A stretch of DNA of 64,000 nucleotides from Clavelina lepadiformis. Taxonomy: Eukaryota > Chordata > Ascidiacea > Aplousobranchia > Clavelinidae. The stretch lies in assembly GCF_947623445.1 (NCBI RefSeq), contig NC_135241.1, positions 5,706,501-5,770,500 of the forward strand, read 5' to 3'. Below are positions 11,479 through 26,105 of this stretch, piece by piece. Below the pieces are notes generated by a model. It saw only the letters and a program-made list of their open reading frames with translations. It was not told the DNA's origin and did not search any database. Numbering within the stretch: position 1 is the stretch's first letter; each line of letters opens with the position of its first letter. The position numbers and the translations under genes are program-made.

Positions 11479-14400
11479 TTCGGTTATGTGCGATCCGCCT
11501 CGCACCCAGCCGGCGTTAACGACCGGCGAATTTTACAGTGCAATTAGTGCGAGCTTAGCAAAAGATGTTACGATAATTAACAGTTAAGATAAAGATGAGC
11601 ATATTGTGATAACTCGATACCTAATTTGGACAAGAGAAAAAGGCAGTGAGATCATTACATCACTCGGTGTATAGTTATACAAAAAAACTACAAAAGTGCA
11701 CAACGGCTGGTAATAATGGGAAGCGGTTCTGTTACCTAATCAGGTGGGGTTATGATAAACGCGCCATATAATTGTCAATGATTTGTCAACATATTTCGTC
11801 AATGATTTGTTTGCCGCTTTACTTTGGCTGTTGTAGTTTTTTTACCATATAATAGGAGCCACAATCAATGTATTGTTTGACTAAACACTTTTAATAATAG
11901 TAGGCCAACAACATTACATAGTGTTGCAAGTTGTCCATGTATCACTATAGTTCACCAAAAATTGATCATTTAAAGCTATGTTTCACAATTTTCTGTTAGT
12001 CAAACTTTAACTTAAATGTTATATAACATATAGTAAACAGGCCCGTAACTAAGTTAGGTGATCAGGAGGGAAGAGGCAAAAATATTCTGGAGGGGCTTAA
12101 ATTTCACATCAGTATAGCATGTATACGAAATTGTTTTTATGCATAAAACACTTTAATTTGTTTGTTGACTGTTCAGTGACAACTAAAATTTTATGGACGG
12201 AAAAGTGAGCAAAAATTATATAAAAGCAGCCTGCAAACGTTTTTGTCTAAGAGTTTTACACCATAGCCTATAAAGCTAAGGACTGAGGTGGACATATGAC
12301 AAGGATACTAATCAAGCCAACAACTCGATTCATTATTACATAGGATTGCAGCTGATCAGCCGATCAACTGATCCATCGACTCAATAATCCAATCCCTCGT
12401 TCTGGTAACTTTGTTCAATAAAAGATTATTGTGACGCCACGAACTGGTGATACAACAAAAACTTTTATCTAAAAGTGCGATCAACGGTTGATAAGGAACA
12501 CAAAAGTACATTACAACGTCGCTAATTCTACGCAAGTATAAGCGTACAATACACATCGATCATTCAATTGATGCCACGACGAATTAAGCAATGCGCTAAA
12601 ATAACCCATTTCGGTAACGTCTACAAATATTGGCTACGAACCCGCCGTACAAGTTCTATTTTGTGCCATTTCTTATTACAATTATGACGTAAAGACTTAA
12701 AGAATATATGATGTATGCAGCAAATAGCGGAACAAACGATCGATAAGGAAAATGGGGTTCAACTAAGAAAATAATACTTGTGTCTTGCTGGCGTCCGACA
12801 AATCATGATTAAAAACAATCGACTAAATGAAATGAACAGAAAAAATGAAATATATAATAATAATCCATTTAGATAAATCGCAATTACTACCTGACCAACC
12901 AGTCTAATTACACTTGTGTAGCCACGCTACAGCGCTTCGACAAAATTCCGGCAATTCGATTTAAGTCAAATCAAAAAAAAGTTTTAAATAATGAAAGGAG
13001 GATGTTATGACAAAACAATCTTTGTTACGTTACATTGGTGTGACTGAAAAAGTGCGGATTTTCTAGGAAGCAGCAAAGACACGAGAAAATAACTTATTAA
13101 AGCTACTGTTTAAAACTGCAAAGCACAACGTAGGCTACATCAAAGCATTTTCAAGTGTTGAGACCATACATAAAAATGAAATTGTGCACTCAGTCGATGG
13201 AATCGAAAGTGTAATTATGTGAGTAAAAAGTTTTTATAAGCAGTTCGCTTATTTCGTCGGCCGTTTGCGAAAGAATACGCATCAGCAGGAAAGGTGGTGG
13301 AAAATTTGATGACGGAATCCGAAGAAAAATCTTGCTTAGCACGTATAATCCAATTATGATACGTAATTGTAGTAAAATCAATAGTTATTTAACGTAATAA
13401 AAGTTATGATATGAAATGAAACAAAATTGTCTATTTCAATGTTTTGTTAGATATTTGTGCTACAAGGGGCACCGCTTTATAAACCACCTCGGGGCGAGAA
13501 TTCTTTTACACTCAGTGACCATGTCCGTTTCTCTTATTTTGTTGTCCTGCTTTTTTGTCCCCTGTTATGCAAAAGTTGGAAGGACAGTCCCTCCTTGTTC
13601 GAAAGTTAGGAAAATTGTCGCTCAGTCCTTCCTGAAAATATGTGTTTTTCCAACGTGAAATGTTTTTTCATAAAGCGTCCAAAGAAAGTTGAATAAATGA
13701 AATCTGGACCCAAAGAAATTGTGTCTAAACGGGCTAATAAATTTCACACTTAAAAATTTAACTTTTTATTTGCCAAAGCTGTGAAACAAATATTAATTAA
13801 ACTGATGCACATGGATCAATAAGTTCACTATAACTTTCATACGCACGTCATCTCAATTTTCACGTCAGAAAACAATTCAAACAATCTTGCTGACCAGTAA
13901 ACTCACTTTCCATCTCCGTGCCATAGCTCTGCGAACGTTATCGTCACTCAACTGGTGAGAAACAGGATGTACGAAAAGAGGGAGATCAAATGATCTATAC
14001 TTGTGGAAAAGGAAGTAGTGTACGTCCCATAGAGGATAAACAGCTGATAAAGCCAGTGGGGGTGGCTCCGCCCCTCCTGGAAAAACGTTTCCGGCTTCTG
14101 GAAAAAGCTTTATAGCTTATGTTAAGTTATAGGTAACGCATTTGTAGTTGTTGTAGTTCAGCTCCACCAGAAAACGCTTCACATCCTTTGGTGTTCCGAA
14201 CTGATTACAGATCTGCTCATCACATTCGCATATTTCTCAGAATCGATCCCATCCTTGTTCTCATGACTTTTTTCCCTGCCCTAATTCGGTTTAACTGTGG
14301 GAGTGGCTGGCAGAAAATTGTATCCGTGCAGGGCTTTATACCTAAAGTCTTAATTTATTCAAAATTAAGACTTTACATTATGCCACCTTTTTGGGCATCA

Positions 14401-15411
14401 TTACGCTGATCGACATGCTGTACTTTAGTTTATAAATACTCCACATCTTTGTCCGCTAGATGTCACAGGCCATACGATGCTCACCTGGAGCAGCAAACAT
14501 CTCAACCTCAGATCAGTGCGAGACTCAATTTTGAAGACAAAGCGACACTTGTCTAGAAGTTGCGTGGAGTTATATGGATTGACTTTTTGCGGATATATGA
14601 CCCCAAATTACAGAGACTTGGCGCCAAAATTTTGTCAAAATAAATAAAGAACAACTGAGGGCAACATTTGCTAAATAATGGTCTACAAGAAGCGTCTTGT
14701 GTTTTTTTTATCGCCATCACTGAGCAGTGTTGTGCTGGTAACTCGTAAACTTATGTGGTTAAGCAACAGATGTGCGAGATTAAATACTGTATCATGTATT
14801 TTGACATGTAGTAAGAAAGCTATTACCCACCTAATAGCGGTTAGTATATAAACTGCAAGATGATTTTTCTTATTCTCGCGTGTCTGTGTAGTTGGCATTT
14901 TATAGATGTAGATTAAGTCATTTTATCAAACTCAATCTCGCACTAATGTTGGAATAATAAGTTTCATAACAAACTGATGTTAAAGGTTTGAACGCTTTGC
15001 ACGCATATAACTGTCAAACAAAAGATACTGCTATAAACGATTTAGCGGCGTTTCATCAATTTATTTTGTAGGCTGATGATTAAGAAAAGGTTGAAAGCTC
15101 ATAATCTAGCGATAAAATAGCCTTCTTTGTTCTGCTCACCGTGAATGAAAAGATAAATTAGAATTACTAGAAGGCCTTCAAAAATATATTTTTACGGTAT
15201 TCCTTCTTGTCTGAGCAACGATTTTTCCTTGCTTGACCGCTAATGCATGTCGCGGACACATTTCGTTGTTAATCATAGATTACAGTTCTTCAAACTCTAC
15301 GCGTATTTTGTAGTTTCAAAATTGCTGGTGCGTTTTCACAAAATCTGGCAAGCATTTTTGAGTGGAAGTTTCACATTAGGTTTTTACTACAGTGGAGTTT
15401 GGCTAAATATG
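11479..15411. other. Intergenic, no gene recognised
   Basis: About 3.9 kb without a recognisable gene. It contains a strong hairpin at 14343-14375. Small open frames at 13416-13658 and 14188-14409 show no family resemblance and no splice-linked partners. The promoter of copy A should lie near the right end. Confidence 0.5.
14343..14375. repeat. Perfect inverted repeat (14-bp arms, 5-base loop)
   Basis: TAAAGTCTTAATTT is followed after ATTCA by its exact reverse complement. AT-rich arms in non-coding DNA. No U-tract or gene end gives it a terminator role, and it may be the core of a small foldback element. Confidence 0.6.
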
Positions 15412-18400
15412 ATGCATTACTCAATCGCCAACAACACTGGATTCACAGCCGCAGATTTTGCAGTATTCATCGGTAATCATTAGGATTAGTACATATAAAG
15501 TTTATGAGTATAATAATAACTTTGTTTGGAAACAATAGTAAGCTGCAGTTTTAGATGACTTCGGTTATAGTAGCTGAATTTTTCATAGGAATGCTGATGG
15601 CAGCTGTATTGATAGGAGTCTACTACGCGATCAAGGACAGAAAACCAAATAAGCAAAACTTGGAAAATTACAACTACGGTGGCCGATCAATGTCAGCGGT
15701 GAGTAATGCCCAGTAGCTAGCTCACTGTGGCCACGTAAACGAGTTCACCTCAACTGAAAGCGCTTATAAGTGTTACACAGTGCTTGTAAGGTAAAGTTTG
15801 ACGGATGAGTGTATAGTTAAAGATGTAAACCAACAATTATCCGTGATATAAACTCAAACATATTACAAGAAATTATAAATAGATTTTTCGGACTTCTTAT
15901 CACTAGATCCCACTTGGTTTATCGATGGGGGTAACCTACATCTCGGCAGTAACCATAATAGGTTTCCCTACAGAAGCTTACAACTATGGAACCGTCATTA
16001 TTTGATATTCTGCGACGCCAATTGTGGCCAGCGTCATAGCTTGTCTTTATTTCATTCCTTTGGTGCACAAATTAGAGCTTTACTCGATTTACGAGGTAGA
16101 TATGGCGCACATTATTCCTTGATATTCTAAAGCTTTTGGTACATTTTTACGCTCCAAGTCTAAATTGACGCTAGTCTGTCGGTAAATTTTCTTTATTGTA
16201 ACTTATTGCATTGAAGATAAATTATACAGTAAAAACAATTGTATATTTAGCATTTACCGTTAGTTAGCTAATCAGTTAGTAATAATAGCTAGGTTGTTAG
16301 TTAGTTAAGGAGTTATAAGCTTAGTAAGTATTTTTTTGTGCAAATTTTGCATTTATTTCCAGTATCTGGAACATCGCTTTGACGTCAAATTGAGAAAATT
16401 GGCTTCAGCAATCGGCATAATTACAACGGTAAAATATAAACGGTTTACAGTAATTAAAGCTTTGTTTTGATTACAAATATTAAGAAACAGAAAGTGTTAT
16501 TGTTTTGTTTTTATAAAGATATTCTACATGGGACTAACAGTTTACCTTCCAGCACTGGCCCTCAATGCTCTCACGCCGTTAAGTCTTAACTGGTCAATAG
16601 CCACAACAAGTATAATTTGCACATTTTACACTTGTATGGTAAGTATAAATTTTTACTGAATTTTTCCTAATCTTTTTTTAAGGCTACGTCAATGCATTTA
16701 ACACACTTTTAGTTCAAAACCAATTCATTTCTTACTTTGGAAAATTCTAAACTTTTTGTTCTTTTGGTGGTGTTGATTTTTTCAGGGTGGTATGAAAGCT
16801 GTTGTATGGACAGATACTTTGCAAGCGGTGATCATGTTTGTGGGTGGATTTGCAGCCTTGGTGAAGACGATTGTGATCGTTGGAGGATTTGGAAAGATGT
16901 GGGATGCCCTGGAGAGAGGAGGAAGAATGAATATCTTTGAGTAGGCCAAAAATATTGATAAGGCCAGATCCATCTGCGTAATTACAACTTATATTATTAA
17001 AAGCAATTACATGTTTAGTTTAATTCAAACGATTCGTTTTTTCACCACTTTGAGCTCTTTTTCCACTTTTTCATGTTATACAATGATGAGTTTAGCATAG
17101 CCTCGCGGCAGTGGCCATGTTAAACCAAACTAAACTAAAATCTTTTATATCGATGCAGAGATTGCTGTAAAGCTTTTTAAAAATGTTGTTTAGTTTTGTT
17201 AAATCAACGAAATGAAAAATCTTGCGTATCTAATACATTAAGAAATTATTTACTTGTTTAGCCTCAATATGGACCCTACACTTCAGCGGACATTTTGGAC
17301 TTGTATTGTTGGGTTATCGTTTGGCAAAATTGAAATTAGTTGCTGCACACAGGCACCGGGTCAGAGATTTTTGTCTTGCAAGTCCGTAAAAGAAGCCAGG
17401 ATGTAAGTTATTAACAGCGAGAAAGTAGGGCACTGGCAGGAAGCGTAAAATAATGGACCGATTCACCTTCCGACCGATGCTATGGAATTTCTTAGGTTTT
17501 CGCAAAGAGACCCCAATACCCACGCTTTTTCATAAAAGCTTTGTATAAAAAAATGAGTGTACCACAAATCACAACTGAATTTTCCGGAATGTTGAGCATT
17601 GAGCAAAAAGAAACATGGCCCGGAAGTTTTCTAAATCATGCAAAAAATTTTGTAACGCAATTTGTTTCGTTCCACACTATTCCTAGATGTATTTAGGCTA
17701 CGCATGTTTACGTGCTTTCTGTACAACGATATTTTAGTTTCAGATCTACTAAATTACGTAGCCTGTAAGGTGAATTTGAGTTAATCGGTCGAAAGTGTTA
17801 TTTGTGTTTTGTTTCGTAAAAATCTTCTTACAAATATTTTTTATTAAAATGATAAAAAATGATAAGCTTATAATGTAAAACCTTAAGGTTATTTTATACA
17901 GAGCCTCGGGTGTTTCTGCCTGTATCACAGTAATCATTACGGTGACAGCTGTACTCACTGGATGCGCGGCTTATGCTTATTATGAAAATTGTGATCCTCT
18001 TAAGTACGGAAGGATCACCAAGAAAGATCAACTTGTTGCAGTGCTGATATCAGACGTGTTTAGTGACATACCAGGGATGACAGGATTGTTTGTGTCAGCT
18101 GCTTTTAGTGGCACTTTAAGGTGAGCATAAGATTAACGATCAACCTAAAACTTTGCAGTTTTTGTGGAAAATTTAATTTTGTATTCACTTTATGTGTTAC
18201 AAATCATTCATGAGATATGTTCCACTGTTATGATTTTTTAGCACTATATCGTCGGGTATCAATGCACTGAGTGCACTTGTTTTGGAAGATTTTGTTATAC
18301 CTTGGAAGCCTCGACTGAACGACAAAAAGAAAGTTGTCATCGGCAAAGTTACCGGTGAAAACGCAGAGGCATTATACTGATATTACTTTCAGATTTCTTG

Positions 18401-19914
18401 TTTACTGATATTGTAATATCAACGGTTACTGAAAAAAATGTCGCTTATTTACCAAAACAATGTTCTATTTTGTTTTTTCAGCACTAATAACCGGTTGTTT
18501 AGTAGCAATAATGGCATTTGCGACGCAATGTTTCGGAGGAACTATTGTGTCTATTTTATTCACCATCTATGGTTGCTTCTTTGGGCCTATTTTGGCAGTT
18601 TTCACTCTCGGTATATTCTTTCCGTGGACCAATGTTGTAGTATGTATTTTATTCCTAAAACTAGATTGAATCATTTACGTAAATATTAAGGAACGTTTTC
18701 AGCGATAGCGTGCTTTGTGTAACCGAACATTCTTGCTTTCAAATGCCAGGCTGCCTTCCCACATTCACGGTGAACCGCGACACCATCAGTAATACCCAAG
18801 AAATAAACTCATTTCATTGAACAGACTCCACGACCCAAAACTAAAACCGACCTTTTCTAAACTCACTTAACAAACGGCTTTTATAGAATACAAAAGGCGA
18901 GGTGCCAAACTATTGATAAGATAAAAGTGCACAAAACGTGATCACGAGATAAACAACGGTAATTGCAATTAATCAACCGTGCATCAATCACCGTGAAGTA
19001 ATCAACGCACTACAGAATTAACCCGCCATAAAAAGCAGTAAAGTACAAAATGCTAAAAATAACAAGTGACCTAATTTCGTTACACTTTGTACTTTCGGAA
19101 TTAAGTATTTTGCATTCAGCCATGTTTCGTATTCTGGTCCCTCAACCTTAATTATATTTATGCTGCCATTGTCTGAATATTTAGGGAGTGTTTACAGGAC
19201 AATTGGCAGCTTCATTATTTATGATCTGGATGGGAGTTAGTTCAGTAATCTACGGAAAACCAGCGGATAAATTGAGACAGTTGCCAACCACAACGCAAGG
19301 TTGCCCTGTAAATGCAATGAACTACACAACAATTGACCCTTATTTCAATGCGACCGGTTTGGAACAATTTGCTTTATGGAATGATTCTACAACGGACACG
19401 ATGACTATAAACGATCAAGATCAAAAGTAAGTTCCATTATGGTTTGAAATATGGTTTGGTCGATTTAACCTGGTTAGAGCCAACATGGTTGTTTTATTCA
19501 TCGCTGTTCAGGCCAGCCCTTTTCTATTCCCTGTGGTCGCTTTCTTTCTTGTATTATGACTTAATGGGATTTTTTTTGACAATGGTCATATCCCTTTTGG
19601 TTTCATTTGTCACAGGTATTTGCATTGATTTTGTAAATTCATTCAGTAAGATTGTACTTTGTGCAAATTTGCTTTTTCAAAGTTATTTTATTGAAAATGC
19701 AGGCGCCAACAAGCCAAGTGATGCTGATCCTCGCTACTTTATGCCATTTATTGATAATCCGATTTTTCCGGAGAAAGTTCGTCGATTTTTTCGTTTCGGT
19801 GTTCCTGAAGAGTTCAAGTTTTCTGACTCTTCTCGGGTGGAAGGGAATAGGGAACTTACCTCACAGGAGGAAAACTATCCTCTTGCGGAGAGGAGCATTT
19901 CTTTTTATGACTAA
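15412..19914 (+). pseudogene. SLC5 sodium-coupled transporter copy A, with one premature stop
   Basis: Thirteen exons: 15412-15472, 15589-15698, 15907-16095, 16363-16428, 16519-16638, 16786-16940, 17262-17402, 17902-18120, 18242-18354, 18482-18639, 19185-19426, 19512-19615 and 19703-19914. All splice sites are GT-AG and every internal exon length equals that of copy B. The spliced frame is 629 codons plus stop. The single defect is TGA at 16003-16005 (codon 90), where copies B, C, D and E have TGG for a Trp in the third-exon helix. The rest is clean: GGMKAVVWTD, SGTLSTISSGIN, and the tail DADPRYFMPFIDNPIF. With only one lesion it may be a very young pseudogene, a segregating null allele or a base error in the assembly. 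Confidence 0.85.
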
Positions 19915-22412
19915 GCAGACTGAACCAAAACAGAAAAAATGTCGATGTCATTTCTTAAGTTTTTCGGAAAAAATTTTGACATAGTTTTGTGCGACCTTTT
20001 CTTTTTCCTTGATGACATCAATTAGTCTCGTGTGCATATGTTAGCGAGAAGTTCGTTTTAAATTTCTGCTTTTTTGAACACCAAAGTTAAAACTTAGTCG
20101 ACGTTCATCCTGCGTACTATAACTAGGAAGGACAGACAGCCTTCTACAAGCTTCAAACAGCTTACAAGAAATCATCTTTTAAACTTCAACTATCTTGTGC
20201 GTCGCAAGCGCAAAGACATAAGTTACTTATGTGTTACCTATTCACAATGACGAAACTATGAAATTAAACGAGGCTAAATGTCATCACACTTTGTTAAGTC
20301 TCCATAGAGTACGAAGTATATTGTTATTGCCTACCGCATGTTATTATCCGATTGCCTATTCGTAAGTACATGCGGCATGTTTAGTGACAAACTGACAACA
20401 AAAAATCGATCGAAAAATATCAAAAAATCGGTAAGCATCTATATAACAACGAAATTGAGCAAAAGTCGTCACCTTTATTACAAACCTTTAGTTTCACGAA
20501 ACCAATCATTTTTGTATATATACTTTTGTATATATTAATGGCCCTTCATACAATTTAAATAAATTGAAGGTAAGTACGAAAAATCAAATATGCTGGTAGC
20601 CAAATACAAAACGTTTTATATATATTTAATTTCTTTCAAAATAAAAAAAAAAAACAAACGCAATTTGAAAATGTTCTTAAACTTCCAAACATTCCAAAGA
20701 CAAACATAACAACATAGATTGAAACAAACACTTCTAGTAATTTAGTCATCCTCGCCAAGTGTCGAAGGAGTTGCGTGAATTTGTCGCAAACAACTCCACG
20801 GATATCAGGTTGTCGTAAAGTTTAGGGTTGGTACTTTAATTGCATTGTTTCCGCAAACAGCAGACAATTATGTTGACATAGCATACAGAGTACAGACAGC
20901 AGCACACAGAGAGGTTGTATGGCAGCTACATGCCATAAAACTGTAAGACTTCTAACAAAAAATATTCTTGTATTCTCTTTAACAAAAGCTCATGTTTCTT
21001 CAAAATGGCTCGTTTTCAGGATCATCTTGCAAGTAACGGGAATGACCCAGGCAGCCACGGACAACGCAGGCGAACTGTTGATTTTTTTACACCAGTTTGA
21101 CCTTGTACAAATGTTCAGCCCTTGCACTTGGTTTAGACTCCCATTGTGCAGACGTATGTCGTAGATGAGGATGTGTGAGTACATTCGGCGTGGTCATTGA
21201 CCTCACCGGAAACTAGCGACTAGGCGTGTCACATGCGAGTTTTTGGCAAGAGCTCATTTAGGCTTACTCAAAATGTAGTGGCAACAGATTTTTTAATTTA
21301 GTCTATATCTAAATCAATCATCATGCGAATTTAATATATCGCAGCTTAGTATATGATCAAGTTGTAAACAATGGGGAAAGGGTAAATTATTTTAATACAG
21401 CCGTACTTGGTTTTGTGCGCGTATAACTGCTCAGCCAACATGGCGCGTTATCGTATAAGAAAACCACTAACTGCGGTGATACAACAAACAAAGGCGGATA
21501 TTACCCCAAGTGCAGCTGGTGAGGTTAAATATATGGCAAGAACAGCATTACGAGCATAGAAAAAATTGGTATTAATTCATGTAAACATAAAAATTGAGAT
21601 TTGCAAACATCAATCGTTCCCATATAAATCGAATAGTGACAATATTGCGAGTATTTTAAACGAATGTTTCATTGAACATCATAAAGGACTTTTCCTTTTT
21701 AAATTTAAATATAAACGTTATAGAAAAAACAAACCTTGTGGATTATGGATGAAAATCGCTTTGAAAAGGCAATTGGACGGCCATCTTTTTGTTTCGCGTT
21801 TCACTGATGTGTATGGCCTTGCTTAAATTTGTTGCTGATGTTTGTCGCGCGACCAAGCAACAAAAGTAAACTTATGGCCAGGTTGCTTACATGGCTTTTT
21901 ATATATTTTGTTATTCACTGTGCACCTTTGTAACCTGATGATGGAAGCAACACCTCGGCGATGTGTTACAACAGCTAGCAAGAAGCTGCTATTACTGCAG
22001 CTTTGCAGCACATTTAACTTTGTATTACAAGCGCAACGCCAAAGCCGGTTGAAAGTCATTTATTGTTAACTTTGCATTCCCGTTATCAAATGGATTTTTG
22101 TTCATTGGAATTAAGTCTGTTACCACCTGACAAATTATATGACTCGTTAAAGTTTGAAGCTCTAACGAAAAATAACTGTTGTGCCATAAAACAATCCCCC
22201 GGTTTGAATTCGCGATCCATATAAGAGTATAATGACTAAGCGTAATTTGATGCAAATATAAAGTCAGCGTGATCCACATGATGAGAAGCAGGCAAGTTAT
22301 AACACGTTGCTGACCGTAGACATATGTATTTAAAATAACTATGTTGTCGCCTCCAATAGCAAGGAAATATATATTTATCGGTATCAACTGTTGAATAAAG
22401 TAGTTGGACAGA
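19915..22412. other. Intergenic between copies A and B
   Basis: No gene recognised. The 3' UTR of copy A should occupy the first few hundred bases; an AATAAA-containing word is at about 20558. Open frames at 20919-21164, 21566-21826 and 22025-22429 show no protein resemblance and no linked exons. Confidence 0.5.
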
Positions 22413-25400
22413 ATGTCATATGCTGCCAATTATGACAGTGGATTTTCTACAGCCGATTTCGTTGTATTTATTGGTAAATTTTTGTTATTTATTTGTTGTA
22501 TTTATTCGTTGTTTATGATATAACGTACAATCATAAACGAAAGGTCTAAAAATGAATGCAAACATTTGGTTTTCTAAGGAATTGACCTCTGTTTGTATTT
22601 TGACAGGAATGTTGGTTGTCGCTTCCTTAATCGGGATCTTCCATGCTATCAAAGACAGAAGAACAAGAAGTGAAAACATTGAAAATTACAATTACGGAGG
22701 CAGATCAATGTCTGCGGTGAGTTTATGGAGATAAAATAGCTTTGAGAGCAACTATAAGACTTTTCCAGATGTCAAAACATTATTGCAGCCAACGTAATTA
22801 TCGAATAACTCGCAGTTCCATTTAACACAAGCAAGTAATCATTAAGGAACATTTTACGACTTTGATCTTCACCACAGATTCCACTTGGTCTATCAATGGC
22901 GGTTTCATACATCTCTGCCTTAACAATGATCGGCTTTCCATCCGAAGCTTATAACTACGGAGCTGTAGTGGTGTGGTATGCAGCTTCCCCAATCGTCTCT
23001 GGTGCCATTGCTTATCTATATTACATTCCATTGGTGCACAACTTAGAACTTTATTCAATGTATGAGGTTAGTGAAACGATTTTTTTCCTTTAACTTTCTT
23101 TGGATATATCCGGTGATCGTTAATATTGACCTATTCGGAACTTATTAATAAAAGTAAAAGAAACTTAAGGATTTAGGCATTGGGTTGGCGTATATCAAAC
23201 TTTGAGCAACCTTTTACTAAATCTCTAAAACGCTTGTAATTTATAACTCGAAACTTTAATATTTTTAGTACTTGGAATATCGGTTCCATGTCATTGTCAG
23301 GAAATCATCTTCTGCGCTCATGATATTGAAATCGGTAACGTACATGCACTTAGCCTACATTCACTAGCCTATATACATCTAGCATATATACAAACATAAA
23401 CAACATCCATACAACCGCCAAAACGTATTATTTAAATTTTATTTAGGTATTGTACATGGGAATGACAGTTTATCTTCCTGCTCTTGCTCTCAATGCTCTT
23501 ACTCCTTTAACGCTAAACTGGTCAATAGCGCTCACAAGCGGCATTTGCACGTTTTACACTTGTGTGGTAAGAAAATATCTGTATACAAGTATACAACTAC
23601 TGTATCACTCTCTTTTCATATGTGCCTTTAATTGTTACTTAAATGTATACAATGTAAAAGAAATTAAATCATCTAAAACGTCATTGGAGATATATGACAA
23701 CGTAAGAAGGACAACTAATAGCACTAATAGAGCAAGAACTTAAGTTATTTTTTATTGACATATACGATTTACTCCAAGTGAAACATGACATTTATCAGGG
23801 CGGAATAAAGGCAGTTGTATGGACAGATACTTTGCAAACGGTGATCATGTTTGTTGGTGGATTTGCAGCCTTGGTGAAGACGATTGTGATCGTTGGTGGA
23901 TTTGGAAAGATGTGGAATGCCCTGGAGAGAGGAGGAAGAATGAATATCTTCGAGTGAGCGTTTAAACGAACTGTATAGGCTATGCACATTTATTGTAGCC
24001 CTAGCTCATGTAAACATCCGCTTTCTTAATACGCTTTGTAACTTGTAAGAATAGCCTAAGTAAAGTATATTGGTCTGCAGCCTTAGTCCAGACCCTACAC
24101 TTCAGAGAACGCTATGGACTGTGTTTCTTGGGTTTGCAATTATAAAAACCAATGGAGTTTGTTGCGATCAGGCATCTGGACAAAGATATTTGTCGTGCAA
24201 GTCGATTAAAGATGCCAGAGTGTAAGTATTTTGAAACGTTTTACAAGAATATGTTTCTGGTTGACTTTATTTAGTCAATCTTGTACCTTTAATTTACAGA
24301 GCTGTTATTATTTCTGTTTTCGTTACAATATTTATCACGTTGGTGGCCGTGCTCACTGGATGCGCGGCTTATGCTTATTATGAAAATTGTGATCCTCTTA
24401 AGTACGGAAGGATCACCAAGAAAGATCAACTTGCAGCTGTGTTGATATTAGACGTGTTTAGTGACATACCAGGAATGACAGGACTTTTTGTGTCAGCTGC
24501 TTTTAGTGGCACGTTAAGGTGGGTGAGATGGAACTACACCCTGCGTAATCCTTTCATCATCAAAGCAATGTAAACAATTTCAACCAATAAAAATATCATT
24601 GGAAATAAACCAATATCGGCAGGACAAAAATTAAGAAAATAAATATTTCGATTTATACTTTTAGTTCAGTATCGTCGGGTATTAACTCAGTGAGTGCGCT
24701 TATTTTAGAAGACTTTGTCACACCTTGGAAGCCGCACTTGAGTGAAAAAAGGAAAGTTATCATCGCCAAACTAACAGGTGAAAGTTTTTATAAATTTTAG
24801 TTAATAATGTTTCTGTTATAATTCGCAATTTTTCACGTTTTCCCATTAAAAGAATGATTTTTGTAAAATTTTATAACATATTGTTTTAAAGGTGTATTTG
24901 TGGGCAGTCTGACTACCGTAATGGCATTAGTGGCACAAGCGCTTGGGGGAACGGCTATATCAATCGTATTAACTATAAATGGCTCTCTTGCCGGACCTGT
25001 TCTTGGAGCATTCACTTTGGGTTTATTTTTTCCGTGGGTTAATTTTAAGGTGAATGCAACAATTGTTCATTCTATATGTCTGTACATTAGGCTTAGTCTG
25101 TTGTATAGGAGCAGCTATACTGTAGTATAGTTGGAGTTTAAACAAGCTGTTATTAGTGAGATGTGTCATAAATCACGAATGATCAACTGATTGATTTTAA
25201 AACGTTTGTCAAGTTCATCATAAATGTTACAGGGCGTTTTGACCGGGCAACTCATGTCTGCTGTTTTCATGATCTGGATGGGAGTCAGTTCAGTAATCTA
25301 CGGAAAACCAGCGGATAAATTGAGACAGTTGCCGACCACAACGCAAGGTTGCCCTGTAAATGAAATGAACTACACAACAATTGACCCGTATTTCAATGTG

Positions 25401-26105
25401 ACCGGTTTAGAACAATCGATTTCATGGGATGGTTCAACAACGAGTTTAATGAATGCGGTTGACACAGACGAAAAGTATTGACCAAATTTTGAAATTCTTT
25501 TGAAATTTATTTTCTCATATTTTGATTCAAAGAAAATGTCCTCACATTAACAGCAGAATTTTGTTGCAGACCTGCTCTCTACTATTCTCTGTGGTCTCTG
25601 TCATTCTTATACTACGGCATATTGGGGTTGATTTTAAATATAGTCATCTCACTTGCGGTATCTTTTGCCACAGGTAACCTAACGTTTTATCTCCAGGCCA
25701 AGTATGAATAAATCTCAATCTATAACTTTTGCTCTTGACGTTAAAATCTTAAGTTTACTGCAAAAATATATTTTATGCTGAATTCCTTTTTCTGTTTTTG
25801 TTCTTGGCAACTTTTTATACAATCTTTTGTCTGTAGGCGCCAACAAGCCAAGTGATGCTGATCCTCGCTACTTCATGCCATTCATTGATAATCCAATTTT
25901 TTCGGAGAAAGTTCGTCGATTTTTCCGCTTTGGCGTTCCTGAGCCGTCAGATCATCCTGAAGCAGACGAGAAAATTGAACTTTCTTCACCCAAGAGAACG
26001 AAATCTCTTGCGAAGCAGTTCAATAGTCCGCTTCAGGACCAATGGGTTTCAGATAAAACTGATCAAAACGGCGAAGAAGATCCTATTGTTTCGTATTCGC
26101 CATAG
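22413..26105 (+). CDS. SLC5A8-like: SLC5 sodium-coupled monocarboxylate/vitamin-type transporter, copy B (intact)
   Basis: Thirteen exons: 22413-22473, 22607-22716, 22878-23066, 23269-23334, 23447-23566, 23799-23953, 24081-24221, 24300-24518, 24665-24777, 24892-25049, 25233-25474, 25570-25673 and 25837-26105. All junctions are GT-AG and in phase, giving 648 aa with no stop. It is a predicted multi-pass symporter of the SLC5A8/A12/A6 group. The signature GGIKAVVWTD starts near residue 183, and the TM8 motif SGTLSSVSSGIN sits at the exon 8/9 junction near residue 354. The long loop after the exon-11 helix has several possible N-glycosylation sites (for example NYTT and NVTG). The cytosolic tail carries DADPRYFMPFIDNPIF and FFRFGVPE. 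It is the only fully open copy in the inner cluster, and is probably the functional partner of E. Exon 8 is nearly identical to that of copy A, suggesting recent duplication or gene conversion. Confidence 0.92.

Noticed and set aside
13416..13658. Open frame with a hydrophobic stretch (80 codons)
   Set aside because: No family resemblance, no linked exons, and base composition like the surroundings; treated as chance.
16003..16005. TGA in copy A read as selenocysteine
   Set aside because: The paralogues have Trp here, SLC5 proteins are not selenoproteins, and no SECIS-like structure was recognised in the 3' region. A nonsense change is simpler.
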